Source: Dolomitihabitans soli (GTDB lineage: Bacteria > Actinomycetota > Actinomycetes > Streptosporangiales > Streptosporangiaceae). From it: a stretch of DNA of 64,000 bases. The translations under genes and the position numbers were made by a program. Of this stretch, positions 27,770 to 35,072 are shown one piece after another. Below the pieces are notes generated by a model. It saw only the letters and a program-made list of their open reading frames with translations. It ran no database searches and was not told the origin of the DNA. Every line of letters starts with the position of its first letter. The stretch's first letter is position 1. The DNA lies in assembly GCF_022213955.1 (NCBI RefSeq), contig NZ_JAKNTW010000043.1, positions 1-64,000 of the forward strand, read 5' to 3'.

Positions 27770-28975
27770 GTGATCGGTCGGGGACTGGCGGCGGTCCTGC
27801 TGGCGCTGATCGTCATGAGCGCCATGCCGGCGGCATGGGCGAGCGCGCCGGCGGCGGGGGCGAGCGCGCCGGTGTCAGGGGTGAGCGCGCCGGAGAAGTG
27901 CACGCCGCAGCGGGGGTCGACCACGGTCCGTGAGTCGTGGGCGCAGCGGCGGCTCGACTTCAGCCGGGTGTGGCCGCTGACCAAGGGCGCGGGCGTGTCC
28001 GTCGCGGTCATCGACAGCGGTGTGGACGCGCGGCATCCGCAGCTCAGGGTCGCCAAGGAGATCGACCTGACCAACACGGGGAAGCGTGACTGCGTCGGCC
28101 ACGGGACCGCCGTGGCGGGGATCATCGCGGGCGGCCACTTCAAGGACATCCCGTTCCTCGGGGTCGCCCCGGAGGCACGGCTCATCTCGATCAAGCAGAG
28201 CAACGAGGAGCAGGGCGACGTGGGCGTGCTCGCCCGGGCGATCGTGGAGGCCACCAAGCAGGGCGCCAAAGTGATCAACGTCTCGGTGCAGGCGTCCAAC
28301 CACTCCGATCTGAAGGCGGCCGTGGAGTACGCCCTGGCCAGCGACGTGGTGGTCGTCGCGGCGGCGGGGAACGTGCGCAAGGAGGACGGCACTCCCGCCC
28401 CCGCCTTTCCCGCCGCCTACCCGGGCGTGCTCTCCGTCGGCTCCGCCGCGCCCGACGGCAAGCGGGCCGACTCCTCCAACGCCACCACTCCCGTGTCCGT
28501 TCTCGCCCCCGGTCAAGGCATCACCAGCACCTGGACCGGCATGACCTATCGCGAGGACCTCGACGGCACCAGCTTCGCCGCGCCGTACGTGACGGGGGTG
28601 GTCGCGCTGGTGCGGGCCCGCTACCCCGAGCTGAACAACGTGCGCGTACGGCGGCGCATCGAGCTGACCAGCGACGGCGGCAGGGGAGCGGGCACCGGCG
28701 CCGGCATGATCAATCCGCTGCTCGCGGTGACCGCGCTGCTGCCCTCGGAGATCGTGGCGGTGGCGCCGCCGGTGCCCGAGCCGCTGCCCGCGGGGGCCGT
28801 CAGCAAGGCCGAGGCCGGCGACGAGCGGGTGGTCAACGCTTCGGCCATGATCGCGATTGGTGCGATCAGCGCCGCCGGTTTGGTGGCGGTGGGCGGGGTG
28901 GTGATCCCGATGGGACGGCGCAGAGGGTGGCGGCCGGGACGGCGAGTTGTCCAACGGCCAACGAACATTGACTAA
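27770..28975 (+). CDS. mycP: Mycosin, type VII secretion subtilisin-like protease
   Basis: The 401-residue membrane-anchored S8 protease belongs to the ESX machinery. It has a signal peptide (residues 1-25), the triad Asp82 in AVIDSGVDARHP, His111 in CVGHGTAVAGII and Ser268 in DGTSFAAPYVTG, and a C-terminal membrane helix around 355-380 followed by a basic tail. MycP sits on the outer face of the membrane and stabilises the secretion complex. GGGGAGG precedes the GTG. It opens the T7SS region, more than 7 kb from the EccC gene, which is an unusually spread layout. Confidence 0.93.
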   Translation: MIGRGLAAVLLALIVMSAMPAAWASAPAAGASAPVSGVSAPEKCTPQRGSTTVRESWAQRRLDFSRVWPLTKGAGVSVAVIDSGVDARHPQLRVAKEIDLTNTGKRDCVGHGTAVAGIIAGGHFKDIPFLGVAPEARLISIKQSNEEQGDVGVLARAIVEATKQGAKVINVSVQASNHSDLKAAVEYALASDVVVVAAAGNVRKEDGTPAPAFPAAYPGVLSVGSAAPDGKRADSSNATTPVSVLAPGQGITSTWTGMTYREDLDGTSFAAPYVTGVVALVRARYPELNNVRVRRRIELTSDGGRGAGTGAGMINPLLAVTALLPSEIVAVAPPVPEPLPAGAVSKAEAGDERVVNASAMIAIGAISAAGLVAVGGVVIPMGRRRGWRPGRRVVQRPTNID

Positions 28976-29056
28976 ACCACTGATGCGGAAGTGGCGTTTT
29001 TGGTTAGATGGTGATAGATCATGTTTTTTTGGGTGTAAGGCGTTGGAAGGGGTGCG

Positions 29057-31624
29057 ATGGGGGACAATAGCCCGTTGCAGCCGGGTGACCCGGAGCAGGT
29101 CGAGGACTACGAGATCCTCGGGCGTGTCGGCGAGGGTTCACGAGGTGTCGTCTATCTGGGCCGGCGGTCCGCTGACGAGCCGATCCGGGCGATCAAGCTG
29201 CTGGAGTCCCGGCCGGGCGCGGGCACCGCGGCCGGGGAACGGCTCGTCCGCCGCATCAGCCTGGCGAAACGGGTCTCCACGTCCTACGCCGCCAGGCTGC
29301 TCTCGGCCGGCTGGACGGAGGATCGGCCCCATCTCATCCGCGAGTACGTGGAAGGCCGCTCACTGCACCAGGTCGTGGCGGAGGACGGCCCGCTGACCGG
29401 TGACGCGCTCGAACGGGTCGCCGTGGGCACGCTCACCGCGCTGACCTCCATCCGGCTGGCCGGGATCGCCCACCGCGGCTTCACCCCGCACAACGTGCTG
29501 CTCGGCGTCGACGGCCCCCGGGTCTGCGACATCGGCATCGACCCCGAGACGGGCGCGCCCGGCATCGAGCACGGTTACCGTTCGCCCGAGCAGGTCAGGG
29601 GCGAGCCCTCCGGCCCGTCCACCGACGTGTTCTCCTGGGCCGCCACGATGGTCTACGCGGCCACCGGCCTGAGCCCGTTCGGCGGCGACGCCGAGGAGAT
29701 CCTGCAGGGCAGGCCGCAACTCGGCGAGACCCCGCAGCCGTTGCGCCGGATCGTCGTCGCCTGCCTGGCCAGGGAGATCGCCCAGCGCCCCACCGCGCAG
29801 ATGGCGATGCTCCAGCTCCTCGCCGGCGGCACGGCGGACAAGCTCGTCGCCTCCTCCTCTCCCGCCCCCCACAAGACCACCGCCGGTCCCGTCCCGCCCG
29901 AGGGCGCGGAGCAGCCCTCCGCGGTCACCGTGGTCGGTCCCGTCTCGTCCGAGGGCGCGCAGCAGCCGTCCGCGGTCGGCGCCGTCGGGCCCGAGGCCGC
30001 TCGTCCCGGGCCCGAAACGGGTTCCGGTGAAGCCGCCGATCCCGCGCCCGGTGCCGGTTCTGTTCCCGCTGGTCCTGTTCCCGCCGGGGCCGTGCGCCCG
30101 GGAGCGGGTTCCGTCGAGGTTCCCGCTCAGGGACCTGTTCCCGCCGAGGCCGCGAACGCCGTGAACGCCGCGTCCGGGGTGGGTGCCGGCGAGGTTCCCG
30201 CTCCGGGACCTGGTCCTGTTCGTGCCGAGGCCGCTGACCCCGGTCCTGGGGTGGGTGCCGGCCCGGGACCCCGCGCCGAGGGCGTTCCGGGGGTGCCCGA
30301 GCTGGGCCCCGTGGGTCACGACCCGGTGACCATGCCGCTGAACACCCACCCCGGCATGCCGATGTACGGCCCGCCGCCGCCCCCGCTGGGCGGACCTCAG
30401 GGGCCGCCGCAGGGACCCCCGATGTACCAGGGGCCGCCCGGGCCGCCGCCGCAGGGATGGTCTCCGCAGCTGGGGCCGCCCCCGCCGCACGGGCTTCCGC
30501 AGGGCCCGCCCCCGGACGGATCGGCCTGGTCCGGGCCGGGAGAGCCCATCAAGCCGCAGGTGTGGACCGTACCGGCGATCCCCAGTCAGACGCCGCCCGC
30601 AGGACCCGCCCAGCAGAAGCCGCAGGGCCCGCAGCAGGGGCAGTTCCGGCAGCAGGGCTTCGCGCAGCCGCACGCCCCGTCCGCGCCCCGCAAGCAGGGC
30701 GGGAGCTTCCCCGTCGGGCTGGCCGCAGGCGTGGGCGTCGTCATCCTGCTCTCGGGCGTGGGGCTGTGGGCGGCCGGCAACTACGTCACGATGCAGCCCG
30801 TCTCCCAGGTCGCGGCCCAGAACCCCATCCCGGTGCCGTCCGCCACCGACCCCATCCCCGTTCCCGGTGTCACGGAGTCGCCGCAGCCGCAGGTCACCGT
30901 GCCGTGGGCGACGGCGTCGGGCCCCGAGGAGGCGGACGTCCGCCCGCTCGAACTGCCCACCGAGTCGCCCGATGGGCCGGTGATCCCGACGGTCACCGCC
31001 GTGCCCACCCCGCCGCCGCTGCCGCCCGTCCAGAACACGCAGCCCGCCCAGCCGACGCGTACGGCCCAGCCCACGCGTAAGCCGAGCACCCAGCCGACCC
31101 GTACCCAGCAGCCTCGTACCCAGCAGCCCAAGCCGACGCAGAAGGAGACGCAGGAGCCGAAGGAGACGCAGCCGCCGAAGGAGACGCAGCCGACCAAGGA
31201 GCCGGAGCCGACCAAGGAGCCGGCACCCGAGCCGACCCGGTCGCAGCCCAGGAGCGCCCCGACGACCAAGCCGCCCGCGCCCGCGTCGAACCCCTACACG
31301 CCGCAGCAGGTGTGCAACTCGGGCGGTCATGGTTCGGGCTTCTACATCCAGCGGTCGAGCCCCTTCAGCGGCGGGCAGACCTACCAGCTCTACAGCGCGA
31401 GCTCCGGCTACAACTGCGTGGTCACCATGAAGACCGGCGACCTCAGCAAGAAGACCAACCTGCATGCCAGCGTGGAGGCGCAGGGCGGTGGGCAGGACAG
31501 CGACAGCGGCTCCTACCAGTACTACGCCGGGCCGGCCATGGTCTCGGCCAAGGGCAAGTGCGTGAAGTACTCCGGTGGCGGCGCCGGTGGCAGCACCGGC
31601 GGCGACTGGGCCAACTGCGGCTGA
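29057..31624 (+). CDS. Membrane pseudokinase-like protein with SapA-like C-terminal domain
   Basis: The 855-residue protein has an N-terminal Ser/Thr kinase fold (residues 18-270): glycine loop GRVGEGSRGVVYLGR, Lys47 in AIKLLES and Asp158 in CDIG, the DFG equivalent. The catalytic loop is HRGFTPHN (139-146), so the HRD aspartate is Gly141 and the loop lysine is Thr143. That suggests loss of phosphotransfer. A long P/E/G-rich linker follows, then a membrane helix at about 552-575. A P/T/K/E-rich spacer leads to a domain from about 745 with four cysteines, resembling spore-associated protein A. The M23 peptidase at 39191 has the same domain. GGAAGGGG precedes the ATG. Confidence 0.8.
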   Translation: MGDNSPLQPGDPEQVEDYEILGRVGEGSRGVVYLGRRSADEPIRAIKLLESRPGAGTAAGERLVRRISLAKRVSTSYAARLLSAGWTEDRPHLIREYVEGRSLHQVVAEDGPLTGDALERVAVGTLTALTSIRLAGIAHRGFTPHNVLLGVDGPRVCDIGIDPETGAPGIEHGYRSPEQVRGEPSGPSTDVFSWAATMVYAATGLSPFGGDAEEILQGRPQLGETPQPLRRIVVACLAREIAQRPTAQMAMLQLLAGGTADKLVASSSPAPHKTTAGPVPPEGAEQPSAVTVVGPVSSEGAQQPSAVGAVGPEAARPGPETGSGEAADPAPGAGSVPAGPVPAGAVRPGAGSVEVPAQGPVPAEAANAVNAASGVGAGEVPAPGPGPVRAEAADPGPGVGAGPGPRAEGVPGVPELGPVGHDPVTMPLNTHPGMPMYGPPPPPLGGPQGPPQGPPMYQGPPGPPPQGWSPQLGPPPPHGLPQGPPPDGSAWSGPGEPIKPQVWTVPAIPSQTPPAGPAQQKPQGPQQGQFRQQGFAQPHAPSAPRKQGGSFPVGLAAGVGVVILLSGVGLWAAGNYVTMQPVSQVAAQNPIPVPSATDPIPVPGVTESPQPQVTVPWATASGPEEADVRPLELPTESPDGPVIPTVTAVPTPPPLPPVQNTQPAQPTRTAQPTRKPSTQPTRTQQPRTQQPKPTQKETQEPKETQPPKETQPTKEPEPTKEPAPEPTRSQPRSAPTTKPPAPASNPYTPQQVCNSGGHGSGFYIQRSSPFSGGQTYQLYSASSGYNCVVTMKTGDLSKKTNLHASVEAQGGGQDSDSGSYQYYAGPAMVSAKGKCVKYSGGGAGGSTGGDWANCG

Positions 31625-31701
31625 GCCGGTCGCCGTTAGAGACGGGCTGACGCGGGAAGTAAGGTCGCCGGGAGAGAGGGCGGCGACGGAGGGGAGCGAT
31701 C

Positions 31702-32052
31702 ATGGCGGGGGCGCACGAGCGGGTCACGCCGACGGGAGACCCGGAGCTGGACAGGATGTTGTCGGCTCTGGGCGAGCAGACGGCGAGGTTCGAGAAGGTC
31801 GGCCGTGACCTCGCGGAGACGCGTGGCACCGGTGAGGCGGCGGGCGGGCAGGTGGTCGTCGAGGTCTGCGCCGACGGGTCGCTGAAGGACCTGCGCATCG
31901 ACCCCCGCGCCATGCGCCTGGGTTCGGCGGCGCTGGCTGAGGCGATCCTGGGGGCGGCCAGAGCGGCTCAGCAGGACGTGGCGGGCCGGGCCAACCAGCT
32001 CATGGAACCGCTGGTCGGCGAGGCCCTGTGGGATGTGCCGCCCGAGCAGTGA
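31702..32052 (+). CDS. YbaB/EbfC-like protein, T7SS-associated
   Basis: The 116-residue protein has the YbaB/EbfC pattern: an N-terminal helix (DPELDRMLSALGEQTARFEK), a beta hairpin GGQVVVEVCADGSLKDLRID and a C-terminal helix EAILGAARAAQQDVAGRANQ. Many ESX clusters in actinobacteria carry such proteins, whose role is unknown; DNA or partner binding is a guess. A second copy lies at 41657. GGAGGGGAG precedes the ATG by four bases. Confidence 0.78.
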   Translation: MAGAHERVTPTGDPELDRMLSALGEQTARFEKVGRDLAETRGTGEAAGGQVVVEVCADGSLKDLRIDPRAMRLGSAALAEAILGAARAAQQDVAGRANQLMEPLVGEALWDVPPEQ

Positions 32053-32138
32053 CAGCCGCCCCGCCGGCCGGGACGTACGTCGGCCCGTGCCGAAGGGGCG
32101 GCGGCGTCGTACCCGTACGCCGGGTTTGCTGAGGGCAC

Positions 32139-32260
32139 GTGGTCGGGCCGCGGGCCGGAGGTTCCGGTGGCGGGGCGTGGTGGTCGGGCCGAGGAGCGGC
32201 CGGGCGGGGCGTGGTGGTCGGGCCGAGGGCCGAGGGCCGAGGAGTGGCCGGGCGGTGAGG
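32139..32260. repeat. Three GTGGTCGGGCC direct repeats between convergent genes
   Basis: GTGGTGGTCGGGCCGAGG begins at 32177 and 32211 (34 bases apart), and a shorter GTGGTCGGGCCG begins at 32139. The repeats fill the 225-base gap between the YbaB gene and the convergent WXG-type gene. I see no ORF or clear terminator in the rest of this gap. Confidence 0.6.
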
Positions 32261-32277
32261 TCCGCCGGTGGGACGGG

Positions 32278-33210
32278 TCAGATCGAGGGGCGGGTCGTGC
32301 GGGAGCCGTGCGCGATGAGTTTGCTGATCATCTGTTCCCAGGTCGGCAGCGGATCGCCCGCCATGCCCTGCTGGAGGTTGTCCACGACGGTGTAGGTGGT
32401 CGAGCCCGCCATCCTGGACAGGAAGTCGCCGAAGCGGTTGACGGGGAAGAGCCGGCCTGCCGGTCCCAGCTTGGTGAGGTCCCAGACCCCATCGAAGGCC
32501 ATGTTGGCGGCGAAGCCCCGCAGGAACTGCACGGAGTTCTCGCCGGTGCCGGTGACGTCGTTGCCCGTCAGGTCCCTCCGCACCCCTGAGGCGGAGTAGA
32601 CGCCCCACTGCAGGATCTGCTGGCCGCCCGCGTAGCCGATGCTGTCGAGCGTGTAGTAGAAGGACTTCTGCAGAATCTTCTCGACCTGCATCCGGAAGAT
32701 CCTCTTCGCGACCCAGGCCCGCTGCTTGAAGAACCTGTCCATGATCTGCTTCTGTACGGCGGCGCTGATCCCCGCGGTGGCCCACCCCCACGCGATGGTG
32801 AACATGATGTTCACCCACGCCTGTATGGCCAGCACGATCAGCACGTGCCTGATCGTCTCGATGGTCTCCGCGTAGGTCCGGCACGCCTCGGCGACCCGGC
32901 GGCAGTGGGCGGACACCGTGCCCGGGTACGGGGCGAAGGTGCCGGTCCACATCTTCCTGAACGCCTCGACCCCCGGCCCTGCGTTCTTCGTCCAGACCCG
33001 GGAGGCGGCGCCGTCGGCGCCCACAAGACTCTGGTCGATCTTCTGGGCGAGCCCGTCCCAGATGTCGGCCGCCCGGCGAAGCTTGTCCGGATCACCCTCC
33101 GGCCACTGTACGGCGAGCATCGCGGTGACGAACGTCCCGGCCGCCGTACCGCCACCGACCATGGCCGACCGCACGGGGTGGGCCTTGATGAAGGAGGTGG
33201 CGCGGCTCAT
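32278..33210 (-). CDS. WXG100-like T7SS-associated membrane protein
   Basis: The 310-residue protein has an N-terminal helix (VGGGTAAGTFVTAMLAVQW) and a WXG100-like four-helix region where KNAGPGVEAFRKMWTGTF fits the W-x-G turn. A hydrophobic pair follows (VLIVLAIQAWVNIMFTIAW), then a C-terminal region of unknown fold ending in FLSRMAGSTTYTVVDNLQQG. Large WXG proteins of this type are T7SS substrates or effectors in actinobacteria. The ATG overlaps the stop of the preceding small gene (ATGA), so the two are produced as a pair. Confidence 0.65.
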   Translation of the reverse strand: MSRATSFIKAHPVRSAMVGGGTAAGTFVTAMLAVQWPEGDPDKLRRAADIWDGLAQKIDQSLVGADGAASRVWTKNAGPGVEAFRKMWTGTFAPYPGTVSAHCRRVAEACRTYAETIETIRHVLIVLAIQAWVNIMFTIAWGWATAGISAAVQKQIMDRFFKQRAWVAKRIFRMQVEKILQKSFYYTLDSIGYAGGQQILQWGVYSASGVRRDLTGNDVTGTGENSVQFLRGFAANMAFDGVWDLTKLGPAGRLFPVNRFGDFLSRMAGSTTYTVVDNLQQGMAGDPLPTWEQMISKLIAHGSRTTRPSI

Positions 33211-33608
33211 CCGACCTGGGCCTGGGTCTCCACGCCGGGCACGCCGCCCCGCACCGCGCCCACCATGCCGACGACCGTGGCCCAGTTGGCTCCCTGGAGG
33301 TTGGCTCCCATGATCGCGATGTTCTCGCCGATCTCAAGGTAGGCGCCGCCGATGGACTGGACGTGCTTCTCGGCCTCCGCCGTGGCCGCGCGGTAGCCGT
33401 TGGTGCCGTCGGCGCCCTGGTAGAAGGTCTGCCCGTCCTCGTCGGCGCCCCAGAAGGCGCCGAGCGCGGTCAGTTCCTCGATCGCGCCCGAGAGCGCCTC
33501 CATGAGGGTGGTGTGCTCCCCGTGGAACTCGCCCTCGCGCCGCACCATGCCCGCTGGGCTCACGTCGAGGGGCAGTCTCATCGGGGCGGGGTCGTGTGGC
33601 CTGGCCAT
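33207..33608 (-). CDS. Small helical T7SS partner protein
   Basis: The 133-residue protein is predicted mostly helical, with GAFWGADEDGQTFYQGADGT as a helix-turn segment and AYLEIGENIAIMGANLQGAN near the end. It resembles actinobacterial WXG100-like or EspC-like small secretion proteins but has only a loose W-G motif (FWG). It is coupled by a 4-base overlap to the larger WXG-type protein downstream. That arrangement repeats twice more in this locus. Confidence 0.6.
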   Translation of the reverse strand: MARPHDPAPMRLPLDVSPAGMVRREGEFHGEHTTLMEALSGAIEELTALGAFWGADEDGQTFYQGADGTNGYRAATAEAEKHVQSIGGAYLEIGENIAIMGANLQGANWATVVGMVGAVRGGVPGVETQAQVG

Positions 33609-33684
33609 GTTGGCCTCCTCTGCGAATCCGATGATCCGGAGAGTAGGCAGCCGCTGCTACCGCCGTGTTAACAGCCGGTTCAGA

Positions 33685-34788
33685 TCAGTAACCCACGTAG
33701 CCCGTGCCGTTCTTGTAACCGACCACCCCCGGAATGTTGGAGACCGATCCGTAGCGGTCGATGGCGTAGCGCACCCCGGCGAGGATGTTGTCCACCGGGT
33801 TGTAGATGTCTCCGTGCCCGGGGAGCGCCCACCGGTTGAACGTCGGGTCGATGGTCTGCATCAGGCCCTTGGAGGGGATGCCGGCCTCGGCGTTGGAGTC
33901 CCAGTTGTTGATCGCGTTCGGGTTCCCGTTCGACTCGTGCCGGATGGCCAGCCAGATGTCGTCCGGGTCCATGTCGTCCGCCGAGTACCCCTTGGCCTCC
34001 AGGATCTTGATCGCCTCCGCGATCCAGGCGGCGACCTGGTCGTCGGGTGCGCGTACCCCGCCGGTCGGCGGCGGGCCGCTGGAGCCGTACCCCGCCCCGC
34101 CCCCGTTGGCCCCGCCCCCGTTGGTGGGGGGCGCCGCGGTGCCGCCCTCCGCGGGCGGGACCGGGATCCACTCGAAGGGCTTGCCGGAGCCGGGCAGGAA
34201 GGACTGGTCGCCGGCGATGGGGATGGCGCTGAAACGCTGGGGCATCTCGCCGACGCGCTTGGCGATGGCCGTCTGGGCGTTGCTCACGGCCAGTTCCACG
34301 GCCGGCAGGTGTTCCTTGGCCTGGCCGACCGCGTCCTTGACGAGGTTGGCGAGACCGGGCCGCAGCTCTTCCTCGGTGGCGCCGGGATTGGCGTTCCGGT
34401 GGCCGTCAGCCGCGGAGATCAGGGTGACGCAGATGCCGCGGATGGCCGTCTTCGCCGTCTCCAGCGCGCCCGCGGCGGTTTCGAGCGACGTCGCGCAGTC
34501 GGCCAGGGCGCCCGAGAGGGCGTCGCTCGCCTTGCCGTACTTGCCCATGTAGGTGACGAACGCGTCGGCGGAGGCGCCGTTCCACGCGGTGTCCACGCCG
34601 CGCACCGACGCGCCGACGTAGCCGAGGTGCTCGACGGCCGAGCCGGCGGTCGTGCGCCAGCGGGTGGCGATGCCGCGGATCGTCTCGGGTTCGCCGCTGA
34701 CCTTCTCCAGCACGGCCAGCAGGTCGCTGCCGCCTGGTAACGCGCCGATCGTGACACTGTCGTCCGAGGCTTCGTCGGAGGCGCTCAT
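33685..34788 (-). CDS. WXG100 domain-lytic transglycosylase fusion
   Basis: The 367-residue protein joins an N-terminal WXG100-type helical region (W-N-G in TAWNGASADAF, about residue 60) to a Gly/Pro linker. A C-terminal soluble lytic transglycosylase domain follows, with the catalytic glutamate in AIRHESNGNPNAINNWDS, then GLMQTIDPTFNRWALPGHG and NPVDNILAGVRYAIDRYGS. No signal peptide is present, which fits export by the T7SS through the WXG region. The ATG overlaps the upstream gene's stop (ATGA). It could be a secreted cell-wall enzyme that opens the wall for the machine, or an antibacterial effector. Confidence 0.82.
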   Translation of the reverse strand: MSASDEASDDSVTIGALPGGSDLLAVLEKVSGEPETIRGIATRWRTTAGSAVEHLGYVGASVRGVDTAWNGASADAFVTYMGKYGKASDALSGALADCATSLETAAGALETAKTAIRGICVTLISAADGHRNANPGATEEELRPGLANLVKDAVGQAKEHLPAVELAVSNAQTAIAKRVGEMPQRFSAIPIAGDQSFLPGSGKPFEWIPVPPAEGGTAAPPTNGGGANGGGAGYGSSGPPPTGGVRAPDDQVAAWIAEAIKILEAKGYSADDMDPDDIWLAIRHESNGNPNAINNWDSNAEAGIPSKGLMQTIDPTFNRWALPGHGDIYNPVDNILAGVRYAIDRYGSVSNIPGVVGYKNGTGYVGY

Positions 34789-35072
34789 ATCCGCACGTCC
34801 TCGACCGAGCGGATGTTGCCGTACACCGTGTCCAGGGCGCGTTCGACGCCGCCCAGCTTGCTGCCGGCCGCCGTGAGCTCGTCGTCGATGGCGTCCTCGA
34901 TGCCGTTGACGGCGGTGGCGAGCGTGGCGGAGCTGTCCAGCTTGCCGAAGAGGGAGGAGGCGACGTCCGCGTGCGGGTAGTCGTCGGCCAGCCCGCTGAG
35001 GTTTCCCCCACGGGTGCTGACGGAGCTGCGCAGCCGGTTGAGGGCTTCCAGGCTGAAGTCGAGGGTGCTCAT
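34785..35072 (-). CDS. Small WXG100/EspC-like T7SS protein
   Basis: This 95-residue helical protein begins MSTLDFSLEALNRLRSSVST and ends GVERALDTVYGNIRSVEDV, like ESX secretion-target proteins of the EspC/type VII target type. It lacks a strict W-x-G. Its start overlaps the eccC stop and its stop overlaps the transglycosylase start, so three genes form one translationally coupled unit. It is probably the heterodimer partner of the WXG-transglycosylase. Confidence 0.68.
   Translation of the reverse strand: MSTLDFSLEALNRLRSSVSTRGGNLSGLADDYPHADVASSLFGKLDSSATLATAVNGIEDAIDDELTAAGSKLGGVERALDTVYGNIRSVEDVRI

Noticed and set aside
29360-31465. Long minus-strand frame opposite the pseudokinase
   Set aside because: It is a low-complexity Arg/Gly/Leu shadow of the repetitive linker region.
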